Assembly (NCBI RefSeq): GCF_023520895.1
Contig: NZ_CP026029.1
Span: forward strand, 1,550,001 to 1,614,000
Direction of reading: 5' to 3'
Origin: Paenibacillus sp. PK3_47
Lineage (GTDB): Bacteria; Bacillota; Bacilli; Paenibacillales; Paenibacillaceae
DNA length: 64,000 nucleotides
Shown: positions 16,912 through 25,385 of the stretch, piece after piece
Layout of the letters: each line of letters opens with the position of its first letter
How positions within the stretch are numbered: position 1 is the stretch's first letter
Notes under the pieces: generated by a model
Told to the model about the DNA's origin: nothing
The model's input: the letters and a program-made list of their open reading frames with translations, nothing else
The model's database searches: none
Translations under genes and position numbers: made by a program

Positions 16912-16952
16912 AAGCCGGACAATGCAGCCTGACCGCATTCCCGGCTTTTTTT
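16912..16952 (+). terminator. Terminator of nadK
   Basis: AAGCCGG with CCGGCTT and AATGC with GCATT inside, followed by a long T-run. Confidence 0.88.
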
Positions 16953-17088
16953 CTGCCTGTCTGCCATTGAAATATTTAATATTTTATTTGACTATAGCTA
17001 ACATGAATGGATAGACAGAGGGAAAAATCAAATGGTATAATGAACCTATTTTACATAGTGCTGCTATATTAAAGGGGAGAGAAAACTG

Positions 17089-18264
17089 TTGAAGAAATTA
17101 GTATCATTCATAGGGGCCGGACTGCTGGCACTGATGCTGGCCGTTCCAGCCTTTGCGGCTGACAAACCGATCAAGGTCTATATTAACGGCAGCAATATTT
17201 CGTTTACCGCCGGTACTCCGTATCTGGAGAATAATTCGGTTCTTGTACCCTTCCGGGTCATTTTTGAGAAACTGGGGCTGCAGGTGCTCTGGGATGCCAA
17301 AACAGGCACTGTAACCGGTACAAGCCCCGATCTGACGATCAGCCTCAAAATCGGAAGCAACCGGGCAACCGTTAACGGCACCGTCAAAAAAGTCTCCACA
17401 GCTCCGGTCACCCGCGCCGGCACCACTTATGTCCCTCTCCGTTTTGTAGCTGAAGCTACCGGCGGTACAGCCCTCTGGGAAGCTGCTTCCAGAAGTGTGC
17501 AGATCCATACATCTGTCTCCACCGCAGCAGCCGACGAGAAAGCCATCAAGGAATTAATCCAACTGTCCAACAAATATTATAATGAAGAAAATGCAGCCGG
17601 CTTTTATTCGCTTATAGTTGATGATGGCAGCAACGCGGATCTGACAGCCGAGATGGATGCCGGTTTTGAACTCTATGACAGAAAGACTACGATTGAGAGC
17701 CTCAAAATCCTCAGTCTCCAAGGGAACGAAGCTACCGTCTATACCTCCGAGAAGGAAATCCGTACAGGCGGTTATTATATCCCGGATGAGCAGATTGAGT
17801 ATCTGTATACCCTTGTCCGCAATAACGGGGTATGGCAAATTTCCGGCATGGACCTGGAGAACAGCACCGTTCTGCTCACCCGTGAGCAAGGCATGAAGGC
17901 GGCCCCTGTTCCGCAAAACGATGCTGCAGCGATTAAAAGCAGTGTCAGCAAATATTATCAGGCCATGACTGAAGAGAACCTAGACGGGACCCTTGCCGTA
18001 ATGACCTCCTACGGTGAAGACTATGACGATGCGCTCAAGGCTGACATGCTGGACTACTTTGATGCTTATGATTTCAGCTATACCCTTGACGCCTCCAACA
18101 TTTATTACTTTGCTGCAGGCGAAGCAGCTGTATTTACCGAGTCTACCGTGACGGAAGCAGAGACCGGGGAGAGCTACAAGCAGTCGCAGATTCTGATTCT
18201 GTCCCAAACAGCCGGCGATGACTGGACCATTGATGAATTTTATAGCCTGTATTACGACAATTAA
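17089..18264 (+). CDS. Secreted stalk-domain protein with two NTF2-like domains
   Basis: 391-aa exported protein. Signal peptide at residues 1-23 (cleavage near AFAAD). Next is a copper-amine-oxidase-type stalk domain (about 28-140) with the repeated pattern NNSVLVPFRVIFEKLGLQV and TTYVPLRFVAEATGG, common in Paenibacillus surface proteins. The C-terminal half holds two related NTF2/SnoaL-like domains (starting near IKELIQLSNKYYNEEN and IKSSVSKYYQAMTEEN). No catalytic role is evident; a binding or wall-associated role is inferred. TTG start with GGGGAGAG upstream. The S41 protease gene follows after 55 bp with no terminator between. Confidence 0.82.
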   Translation: MKKLVSFIGAGLLALMLAVPAFAADKPIKVYINGSNISFTAGTPYLENNSVLVPFRVIFEKLGLQVLWDAKTGTVTGTSPDLTISLKIGSNRATVNGTVKKVSTAPVTRAGTTYVPLRFVAEATGGTALWEAASRSVQIHTSVSTAAADEKAIKELIQLSNKYYNEENAAGFYSLIVDDGSNADLTAEMDAGFELYDRKTTIESLKILSLQGNEATVYTSEKEIRTGGYYIPDEQIEYLYTLVRNNGVWQISGMDLENSTVLLTREQGMKAAPVPQNDAAAIKSSVSKYYQAMTEENLDGTLAVMTSYGEDYDDALKADMLDYFDAYDFSYTLDASNIYYFAAGEAAVFTESTVTEAETGESYKQSQILILSQTAGDDWTIDEFYSLYYDN

Positions 18265-18319
18265 TCTTCAGGACGGTGCTTCTGCCCTAATAAATCGGAG
18301 ATAAAGGATGTATGTATGT

Positions 18320-19762
18320 ATGAAACCAGCTAAATTAGCCGGCGCTGTGCTCAGCGGCTGTCTGGCTTTGTCCGTTATTTTTGCACCGGCTGCATCAGCC
18401 GCGGACAGCGCACAGGAAGCTTCCAAAAAGGCCTTGATTGATGAGGTTATGGAGTACCTGATCAATTATAATCTGGAGGGAGTCGATGAGGACACCTTGA
18501 TCCGCGGGGCTATTGACGGGATGGTCGAGACCCTGAATGACCCTTACAGCCAATATTTTGACAGTGCGGAAGCTGAAGAGTTTGAGCATCAGGTAGACCT
18601 GGAGTATGTCGGTATCGGCATCAAAATGGCCATAAGCGAATCTCCGGAAGAGCTCTACATCGAGGAGGTTATGCCCGGTTCTCCGGCAGAGAAAGCAGGG
18701 CTGAAGCGCGGCGATACGATCCTGAAGATCAACGGGGTTCCGGTCTTGGAAACCGAAGGCGATGAGCTCAGCGGGGCTGCCGGTACCAAAGTCACTCTGC
18801 TCGTGTCCAGAAACGGCGCTTCCAAATCTATAGTGGTTACACGTAACGCCATTGCTTCAACTTCGGTTACGGGCAAATTGATGGGTCAAAAGATCGCCTA
18901 CATCTCCATAAGCGGCTTCACGCAAACCGCAGATGAAGAATTCGCCGCTGTTCTGGAGCGTATGCGCAAAGGCGGCATGAAATCAATGGTCCTGGATCTG
19001 CGGGACAATACAGGCGGTTATATGGATTCGGCCTACAACATTGCCAGCAAATTTATTGATTCAGGCATCATGCTCTACACCTCCGACCAGAGCGGGACGC
19101 TGACACCAGTAACGATTACAGACGGCAGCAAAATCGGCGTACCAGTTGTTGTACTGACCAACGAATACACCGCCAGCGCCTCGGAAGCATTAACCGGAGC
19201 ACTGCGTGACAACAAGCTGGCTACTATTGTCGGCACACGCTCCTTCGGCAAAGCGAGAATTCAAAGCCTGCTGCCTCTGTCGGGCGGAGATATGCTGAAG
19301 CTGACAACCCAGAAATACCTGACGCCCAACAAAGAGGATTTTAACCATATCGGCCTGAAACCGGATATTATAATCCAGGGCAAAACTGCCCAGCTGATTA
19401 CGGCCCTGCAAATTGCCGGAATGACTGGCATTACAGCCTCCGGTGACAGCCACATCCTTGATATTAACGGCAGCCCCTTTGCCGGGAATGTCGGCCTGGT
19501 GAAGCAGAACAACAAAACCTATGCTTCGGCCGAGGTACTGTCTGCCCTCATGGAAAGTGATTATACATGGGATGCCAAGAACAAAAAGGCCGTCCTGACC
19601 AACGGTGCAGGCAAAAGCTTCGGCTTTACCCAGGCCTCGGGCGATGCTCTTTCTAAGGGGAGCACGATCTATATCGAGCTGAGTGCTTTCCAGAAGAAAT
19701 TCCCGGCCTTGACCTGGAGCTATAATGCGGGGACCAAGCAATTGAAATTATCTGTAAAATAA
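18320..19762 (+). CDS. Secreted S41 (C-terminal processing) peptidase
   Basis: Exported serine protease of family S41. Signal peptide about residues 1-27 (AASAAD). PDZ domain about 85-165 (EEVMPGSPAEKAGLKRGDTILKI region). The catalytic core contains LDLRDNTGGYMDSA, then the Ser in NEYTASASEAL and the Lys in RSFGKARIQ, which form the Ser/Lys dyad. The last 100 residues resemble a degenerate stalk domain, matching the preceding gene. Several ATGs overlap here (18308 and 18320 are in frame); 18320 gives a clean signal peptide. Probably cotranscribed with the stalk-domain gene. Confidence 0.9.
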   Translation: MKPAKLAGAVLSGCLALSVIFAPAASAADSAQEASKKALIDEVMEYLINYNLEGVDEDTLIRGAIDGMVETLNDPYSQYFDSAEAEEFEHQVDLEYVGIGIKMAISESPEELYIEEVMPGSPAEKAGLKRGDTILKINGVPVLETEGDELSGAAGTKVTLLVSRNGASKSIVVTRNAIASTSVTGKLMGQKIAYISISGFTQTADEEFAAVLERMRKGGMKSMVLDLRDNTGGYMDSAYNIASKFIDSGIMLYTSDQSGTLTPVTITDGSKIGVPVVVLTNEYTASASEALTGALRDNKLATIVGTRSFGKARIQSLLPLSGGDMLKLTTQKYLTPNKEDFNHIGLKPDIIIQGKTAQLITALQIAGMTGITASGDSHILDINGSPFAGNVGLVKQNNKTYASAEVLSALMESDYTWDAKNKKAVLTNGAGKSFGFTQASGDALSKGSTIYIELSAFQKKFPALTWSYNAGTKQLKLSVK

Positions 19763-19773
19763 TTTTTTTAAAG

Positions 19774-19810
19774 CTTTCAGGCGGACGCTAGCGCTCCTAC
19801 AGTTCCAAAC
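19774..19810 (+). repeat. Nested-hairpin element, copy b (3-prime half only)
   Basis: Has only the right half of the element: GGCGGACGCTAGCGCTCC then TACAGTTCCAAAC. The left half is absent. The sequence after it (CTCCTCCGC and later TTCAATCTATATA) also follows copy a near 3.4 kb, so flanking sequence is shared too. Confidence 0.65.
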
Positions 19811-19869
19811 TTCTCCTCCGCCGCTTCTCCCAAAATCTAGTTTTACGTTCAATCTATATAGTGCAGCAG

Positions 19870-19915
19870 AAAAAGAGCCGCAGCAGCCATGAAAATGGCT
19901 GCTGCGGCTCTTTTT
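19870..19915. terminator. Bidirectional terminator, S41 gene and yutD
   Basis: AAAAAGAGCCGCAGCAGCCAT pairs fully with its complement around a GAAA loop, giving T-runs on both strands between the convergent genes. Confidence 0.95.
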
Positions 19916-19935
19916 AAATAAAATATTGTGAAGGT

Positions 19936-20544
19936 TTAACCCTCAGTACGGTTTGTATTCTGCGGCTGATTCTGATTCTCCCGCGGCGGGCGGTTGTTTT
20001 TTTTGTGATGGGATTCCTTGCTGCGGTGATTCCGGCTTTGATGCTCACGCACAGGTCTTTCCTTGGCCGAATGATCTCTTCCGCCTGCTCCGGCATCCCT
20101 GTCTCGGGCTGCTGCCGTCTGGCCGGAGGAAGTTCTGGCCGGATTCTCCCGCTGCTCTCTGACCGCAGCTGCCGGTTCTGCAGAAGCTTGTTCTGTGCCG
20201 TCCTCTGCCCGGGGCTCGGGAGTATGGGTATCCTTAACCAGGATGTCCTTGTAGGTACCGTCCTTCGGAAGTTCCTTCAGCTTATGCAGCACGAAATATG
20301 CACAGCCGAAGTTGCAGTATTCATTAATGTAATCCACCATGCCTGAAATTGCTGTATCCCGGTTCACCTTTGGATGGTTGTCCCGGTAAAAGCCCTTCAG
20401 GCGCAGCTGGCTGTAGCCCCAGTCACCGATAATATAATCGTAACGGTCCAGCACCTCGCTGTATCTCCCGCGAAACGCCTCCGGGTTCCAGCCGTCCTTA
20501 TGATCGAGCACAAGCTCGTAGCCTTTTCCACCTATAACGATCAA
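19936..20544 (-). CDS. yutD: YutD-family protein with long charged tail
   Basis: The N-terminal 100 residues match YutD (DUF1027): YELVLDHKDGWNPEAFRGRY, YDYIIGDWGYSQLRLKGFY and the Cys-containing NEYCNFGCAYFVLHKL. The remaining 100 residues are low-complexity and rich in Arg, Asn, Glu, Lys and Pro, so the protein is twice the usual length. Function unknown; the gene is a neighbour of lipA in Bacillus too. The start appears to be TTG at 20544, with AAAGGCAGG upstream at a rather long distance. Confidence 0.85.
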   Translation of the reverse strand: MIVIGGKGYELVLDHKDGWNPEAFRGRYSEVLDRYDYIIGDWGYSQLRLKGFYRDNHPKVNRDTAISGMVDYINEYCNFGCAYFVLHKLKELPKDGTYKDILVKDTHTPEPRAEDGTEQASAEPAAAVREQRENPARTSSGQTAAARDRDAGAGGRDHSAKERPVREHQSRNHRSKESHHKKNNRPPRENQNQPQNTNRTEG

Positions 20545-20581
20545 GCGTTTGTCGCCTGCCTTTCAATTTGAGTTAGAGGAG

Positions 20582-20740
20582 AGAGTTGATGGAGCGGTCA
20601 CTCCGGTGGATTTTGAATTTCCGGCCGCTGTTGTTGTCTGATTTCCTGATCGAACCGCACTGCGGTTGAAATCAGACAACAAAGGCGGACGCTGCCGCTC
20701 CTCCAATTTCAAAATCCCTCTCCATGACTCCATCAACTCT
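20582..20740 (+). repeat. Nested-hairpin element, copy c
   Basis: Best-formed copy with four nested stems. Outermost: AGAGTTGATGGAG (20582-20594) with CTCCATCAACTCT (20728-20740). Next: GGATTTTGAA with TTCAAAATCC. Then the conserved TTCCGGCCGCTG and AAAGGCGGACGCTG/CGCTCC strands. Then the stem GTTGTCTGATTT with AAATCAGACAAC, and the apical hairpin AACCGC-ACT-GCGGTT. The stems differ in sequence from the copies at 47.4 and 47.7 kb yet remain paired. Confidence 0.85.
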
Positions 20741-20742
20741 GC

Positions 20743-20807
20743 GGGGGGAGCAGCAGCAGTTCCCGAGAGCTTCTTTCGCTGACGCTCAAATCAGCTCTCT
20801 CACCCCC
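20743..20807 (+). repeat. Small hairpin related to the nested-hairpin element
   Basis: GGGGG with CCCCC, and GAGAGC (20765-20770) with GCTCTC (20794-20799). The loop contains CGCTGACGCTC, which is also in the conserved right strand of the nested-hairpin element. It starts 3 bp after copy c. Confidence 0.5.
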
Positions 20808-20947
20808 AAAAATCAAAAAACCTTAAGACCTTAAGAATCTGAACCCTAAGATCTGAAAACTAAAAACAAAAAAACCAAAGACCAAAAAACCAAAGACTAA
20901 AAACCCAAAAGACTAAAAACCTAACCACTGTGACTCCGTCACGCGGC

Positions 20948-20972
20948 GGCCTGGCTCCACGCCAGGCCTTTT
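20948..20972 (+). terminator. Orphan plus-strand terminator
   Basis: GGCCTGGC pairs with GCCAGGCC around TCCAC, then TTTT. No plus-strand gene precedes it, only an A-rich tract (about 20810-20930) and the hairpin repeats, so it could end a small RNA. Confidence 0.6.
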
Positions 20973-21019
20973 CACACGCCCCAGTTAATAGTTAGTTTAA
21001 GTAATAAGCGGGTTGAAGC

Positions 21020-21206
21020 CTAGTTGGATTTCCTCCACCTAATTCCGGCATTTCTTACGTTTTGCGGGAGTTAGTTGGAATTATGCCACTTATTTCAGGC
21101 CAAAAGCAGGTTAGCACGCGTAATCGGTGCAATTAAATGGAGTTTTTCCATCTACTATCGTCATTTCGGTTTCTGAATGAAAATTAGATGGAGAAAATCC
21201 AGCTAC
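21020..21206. repeat. Four-palindrome element, copy B
   Basis: Units start at 21020, 21071, 21133 and 21184 (51, 62, 51). Arms: CTAGTTGGA/TCCACCTAA, TTAGTTGGA/GCCACTTAT, TTAAATGGA/TCCATCTAC, TTAGATGGA/TCCAGCTAC, all with 5-bp spacers. The right arm of the fourth unit contains the lipA stop codon (21203-21205). Confidence 0.87.
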
Positions 21207-22105
21207 TTCAGAACCGAACGCTCCTCACGGGTCTTCGCAGCAGACTTGACCTGCTCATGCGCATGATAGGAACTGCGGACGAGCGGACCGGATTCCACAT
21301 GGCTGAAGCCGCGCCGGAGGCCCTCCTCCTTCAGAAGAGCAAACTCCTCCGGCGGATAGTACTTTTCTACCTGAAGATGCTTGGGTGAGGGCTGAAGATA
21401 CTGCCCTAACGTTAATATATCACAATCCACTGCCCGCAGATCATCCATAGCCTGCAGGATTTCGTCCCATTCCTCGCCTACCCCAAGCATGATGCTTGAT
21501 TTGGTAGGGATATCCGGCTTCATCTCCTTGGCCCGGCGCAGCAGCTCCAGGGAACGGCGGTATTTGGCTCTGGCACGCACACGGTCAGACATCCGTTCCA
21601 CGGTCTCAATATTATGGTTCAGTATATCCGGGTTGCTGTTCATGACAATCTGCAGGCTCTCCCGGTCTCCAAGGAAATCCGGTATCAGCACCTCCACACT
21701 GCACAGCGGGAGCCGCTTGCGGATCGCAGCGACCGTTTCGGCAAAGATCTGCGCACCGCCGTCCTTCAAATCATCGCGGGCCACACTGGTCACCACACAA
21801 TGCTTCAGCATCATTCCTTCAGCTGCCTCCGCCACACGTTCCGGCTCCAGCAGATCCAGCTCGGTGGGCAGTCCTGTATTGACCGCACAGAAGCGGCAGG
21901 CCCGGGTGCAGATATCCCCCAGGATCATAAAGGTTGCCGTGCGGTTCGCCCAGCATTCATAAATATTCGGACACCGCGCTTCTTCACATACTGTATGTAA
22001 AGTTTTGGAACGCATCATGCCTTTTATATCCTGATAGTTATCTCCGGTTGTTAACTTGATCTTGATCCAGTCTGGCTTGGGCTGTTTGGCTGTTTTCTTA
22101 GTCAA
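21203..22105 (-). CDS. lipA: Lipoyl synthase
   Basis: Radical-SAM enzyme that inserts two sulfurs into octanoyl groups on lipoyl domains. Seen: the auxiliary-cluster motif [12 protein letters not shown] (C40, C45, C51) and the SAM-cluster motif CTRACRFC (C66, C70, C73). I chose the TTG at 22105 (300 aa, starting [13 protein letters not shown]) because it matches the usual N-terminus; a GTG at 22144 in the same frame would add 13 residues but has no close ribosome site. The stop codon lies inside a four-palindrome element. The yutD - lipA - lytH-like order resembles B. subtilis. Confidence 0.96.
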   Translation of the reverse strand: MTKKTAKQPKPDWIKIKLTTGDNYQDIKGMMRSKTLHTVCEEARCPNIYECWANRTATFMILGDICTRACRFCAVNTGLPTELDLLEPERVAEAAEGMMLKHCVVTSVARDDLKDGGAQIFAETVAAIRKRLPLCSVEVLIPDFLGDRESLQIVMNSNPDILNHNIETVERMSDRVRARAKYRRSLELLRRAKEMKPDIPTKSSIMLGVGEEWDEILQAMDDLRAVDCDILTLGQYLQPSPKHLQVEKYYPPEEFALLKEEGLRRGFSHVESGPLVRSSYHAHEQVKSAAKTREERSVLK

Positions 22106-22304
22106 AATGGTAGACCCCGCTTTCGCCTGAATAATAAGCTTCACCTGCAGAAAGTTGCTGCCTCATATTATAGCATGTGATTCCGGCAATTGCCTGTTTT
22201 TGTGAAATTTCGCTTTCATCTGAAACGGATAAAAACAGCCATTTTGCCTCAAATTAAAGAAAAAGCAATTATCCGGAGCTAATCGAACTTAGGAGGTAGT
22301 GATG

Positions 22305-23399
22305 ATGCCGGCCCTGTTCAGAAACACAAGAAACCGCAAAGCCGTAATCTGCCTCTCTGCAGCTCTTCTGCTGTGGGGAGCCGGACATACCGCTGCCGCA
22401 GACGCCGCCAGGAACTACAGCCTTGCAGAAGCCGGATCCGGCAGTGCTCCGGTAAGAAGTGCAACCAGCCTGACTGATGCGCGCAAAGAGCTGTATGATC
22501 AAATGAGCGCTGCCACCGGAATCCCCTGGTTCCGGTTCGCTGCCATAGACCAATACGAGCGCAGCATCGCCAAGAAAAAAGCCAATGCGGAAGCTCCTGC
22601 GCGGATATGCGGAATTACCGTTCCTGCACCGGTATGGTCCGGTCCGCTGAATCCCGACCAGGAGGACACATCCCCGGATTCCATCCAGTTCTTCGGAGGC
22701 TTCGGCCGGGACGGCTCAGGAGACGGCAAAGCCGATCCGGAGAATGACGCTGACCTTTTGTACAGTATGGCCAGCCATCTGCTGAAATACGGGCATTCGC
22801 AAAGCGACTTCAATATCGGCGTCTGGGAATATTACCGTAACGGCCGCGCAGCCCAGCGTATCGCGCAGTTCGCCAGGCTGTACGAACATTTCGGCCGGCT
22901 GGATCTGTCGGGCAGCGCCTTTCCGCTGCCTGTCGGAACAACCTATGCCTACCGCAGTACCTGGGGTACCGGCAGAAGCTGGGGCGGGGCGCGGATTCAC
23001 GAAGGCACCGATTTATTCACCCCGCACGGCATGACCGTACGCAGCACCTGCTTCGGCATAGTGGAAACAAAAGGCTGGAACCGGTACGGAGGCTGGCGGA
23101 TCGGTATCCGTGATATCGAGAACCGCTACCATTATTACGCACATCTATCCGGGTTTGAGAAATCCCTCTCCCGTGGAGACATCGTTTCGCCCGGTCAGAC
23201 CATCGGCTGGGTCGGCAGCTCCGGATACGGCAAGCCCGGAACACAGGGCAAATTCCCGCCGCATCTGCACTATGGCATTTACCGTGACCGGGGGATTACC
23301 GAGTGGGCCTTTGATCCCTACCCTCTGCTCAAGCAATGGGAGAATCAGGAGTTCCGGGACCTCCGCAAAAACAAAAATAAAAAACTGACCAAAGACTAA
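22305..23399 (+). CDS. lytH: Exported M23 peptidase (LytH-like)
   Basis: Exported LytM-domain metallopeptidase that probably cuts peptidoglycan stem peptides. Signal segment about residues 8-30. An unassigned region follows (about 45-200). The M23 domain has HEGTDLFTPHG, HYYAHLSGFEKSLSRGD and PPHLHYGIY, which supply the zinc ligands. AGGAGG lies 8 bp before the chosen ATG; an ATG one codon upstream is also possible. Position next to lipA, and yunB further on, matches B. subtilis lytH (yunA), a sigma-K spore-cortex endopeptidase, so a sporulation role is inferred. The symbol is less certain than the family. Confidence 0.85.
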   Translation: MPALFRNTRNRKAVICLSAALLLWGAGHTAAADAARNYSLAEAGSGSAPVRSATSLTDARKELYDQMSAATGIPWFRFAAIDQYERSIAKKKANAEAPARICGITVPAPVWSGPLNPDQEDTSPDSIQFFGGFGRDGSGDGKADPENDADLLYSMASHLLKYGHSQSDFNIGVWEYYRNGRAAQRIAQFARLYEHFGRLDLSGSAFPLPVGTTYAYRSTWGTGRSWGGARIHEGTDLFTPHGMTVRSTCFGIVETKGWNRYGGWRIGIRDIENRYHYYAHLSGFEKSLSRGDIVSPGQTIGWVGSSGYGKPGTQGKFPPHLHYGIYRDRGITEWAFDPYPLLKQWENQEFRDLRKNKNKKLTKD

Positions 23400-23424
23400 C
23401 CTGCCTGCGCTGCAGCAGCTGGCT

Positions 23425-25125
23425 TCAGTTCAGCATCAGGCAGCCAAACGGCTCGATTTCGACAAGAATCCGCCCTGTATTCCGGATGGTCAGCCCGGTC
23501 AGCAGGTCGGTGAGCACATTTTTGCCCGGACAGAAGGTGTGCAGCTGCAGCTGGTAATGGTTAGGGGAGTTATTGATAATCATGCCGGTTTTATTCTGCT
23601 CAAAGCGTCTAACATACCCAACGACACCCCGCACTTCATCCGTAAACCAGGGACGGAAGGAGCCTTTTTGCAGGGTGTCATATTTTCTTCTCAAGGAAAT
23701 TAACTGCTTGTACCACTTGTAAAGCTCTCCTGCAGGCTCCTGCTCCTGCCATATCATCGGCTTCCGGCAGTGCGGATCGGTGGCCCCTTCCATGCCGATT
23801 TCATCTCCGTAGTAGATCATCGGTATCCCGGTATAGGTCATCTGAAAAAAAACAGCCAGCCGCATCCGCCGCATGGCCGTGCTCTCTCTGTCCCAGCCGC
23901 GCCCGCCTTCTTTGCAGGCCGTCAGAAAGCGCAGCGTATCATGGCTGCCCAGCAGCTGGAACATCCCCATGTTGGCTTGATCATTATACAGGGCTTCCTG
24001 ATGCAGCACCTGCTCCATGAACCGGATAGGTCCTGTTGACTGCTGGGCAAAAAATTCCAGCACGGCCTCACGCAGAACATAATTCATCCCGCCGTCGAAC
24101 TGGTCTCCCCTTAACCAGGGGCCGGAAGCATGCATAATCTCTCCTATGAGCAGCAGCTCAGGAAATTCAGCCTTCAGCTCCCTCCGGAAACGCTGCCAGA
24201 ACAGCGGATTCACTTCATTCGCCACATCCAGGCGCCACCCGTCGATCCCTGCCTCACGCACCCAGTATTTGGCCACAGCGAGCATATAATCGGCTACCTC
24301 CGGATGATTCATATTCAGCTTAGGCATCTGTGCCACACCGTTCGCAAACGTCTCGTAAGCAGGTGACGGATGCTGCTGCACCGGAAAGGAGCGGATAAAG
24401 AACCAGTCCTTGTAACGGGACTGTTCACCATTTTCCAGAACGTCCTTAAAGGCAAAAAAGGTATCCCCCGCATGATTGAATACCGCGTCCAGCAAAACCC
24501 TGATGCCGCAGGCATGCGCCTCGTCCACCAGCTGTTTCAGATCCTCTTTGGTTCCAAAGCCGGGATCAATTCTGTAATAATCCGAAGTATTATATTTATG
24601 ATCAGAAGGAGATTCAAAAATCGGAGTCATGTATATTGCGGTCACGCCCAGTTTTTGCAGATAGGGCATTTTTTCTGTGATGCCTTCCAGGGTTCCGCGG
24701 TTATAGCTGCTGGGATAAATCTGATAGACAACGGCTCCCGTGCTCCATGCAGGCAACACCAGCGCTGCGGGAGCATGCAGATACGCAAACTGAAAAGAAC
24801 CTGCCCTCTCCCTGTTTTCAGAAGTCCCGCGCTCCCCGAACCATACATATTCACCGGCGGGATTTCTGGCATGGAACAAGTACCGGCATTTGCCGGTCTC
24901 CGTCCGGACCAGAGCTTCATGAATCTCATAGGCTCCGGCTGAGCCGATTCTCTCCATCTGCAGGGGGACCTCGCTTCCAGGTGAATCATACCGGTCCGAG
25001 TGAATGACGGTACAGGACAATTGAAGACCGTTCTGCACAAATAAACGCAATTTCAGAATACCCTCGCCTGCCGGGTACGCAAAGGGATCCTCAGCAGTAT
25101 GATACAAAAACCAGCGGTTAGGCAT
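23425..25125 (-). CDS. GH13 neopullulanase/cyclomaltodextrinase-like enzyme
   Basis: Cytoplasmic alpha-amylase-family enzyme that splits maltodextrins, cyclodextrins or pullulan fragments. An N-terminal beta domain (about residues 1-120, CBM34-like) precedes the barrel. Seen: LDAVFNHAGD, the nucleophile in GWRLDVANE (D300), the acid in LLIGEIMHA (E329) and the transition-state residue in LGSHDTLRF (D396). 566 aa, no signal peptide, typical of neopullulanase and cyclomaltodextrinase. Divergent from a LacI regulator that is likely its repressor. Confidence 0.92.
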   Translation of the reverse strand: MPNRWFLYHTAEDPFAYPAGEGILKLRLFVQNGLQLSCTVIHSDRYDSPGSEVPLQMERIGSAGAYEIHEALVRTETGKCRYLFHARNPAGEYVWFGERGTSENRERAGSFQFAYLHAPAALVLPAWSTGAVVYQIYPSSYNRGTLEGITEKMPYLQKLGVTAIYMTPIFESPSDHKYNTSDYYRIDPGFGTKEDLKQLVDEAHACGIRVLLDAVFNHAGDTFFAFKDVLENGEQSRYKDWFFIRSFPVQQHPSPAYETFANGVAQMPKLNMNHPEVADYMLAVAKYWVREAGIDGWRLDVANEVNPLFWQRFRRELKAEFPELLLIGEIMHASGPWLRGDQFDGGMNYVLREAVLEFFAQQSTGPIRFMEQVLHQEALYNDQANMGMFQLLGSHDTLRFLTACKEGGRGWDRESTAMRRMRLAVFFQMTYTGIPMIYYGDEIGMEGATDPHCRKPMIWQEQEPAGELYKWYKQLISLRRKYDTLQKGSFRPWFTDEVRGVVGYVRRFEQNKTGMIINNSPNHYQLQLHTFCPGKNVLTDLLTGLTIRNTGRILVEIEPFGCLMLN

Positions 25126-25183
25126 ATTTTACAGTCTCCTTCTGTATTGTGCTGTAATGAAATCAATCTTTTGGACCGATAGG

Positions 25184-25201
25184 ATTTAAACGCGTGAATT
25201 A
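25184..25201. promoter_or_regulatory. Candidate LacI-type operator
   Basis: Sequence around TTTAAACGCGTGAA in the GH13/lacI divergent region. The central ACGCGT is palindromic but the flanks are only partly so. Assigned by position and LacI-like centre only. Confidence 0.25.
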
Positions 25202-25385
25202 TCACATTTGCACGAACTCTGTTATTATGGCAAAGTAACGCCGCAAAATGAGTTCATAACCTGCAGCTCATTTTCATTCATACTCCCCATACACTGCCGA
25301 TCCTGTTTCTTTTGAAAAAAGAGCAGAACTGCACCAACTTACATCTGCCATTTGTACAAATTCCGTTATGGCGAGAGGATTGATT

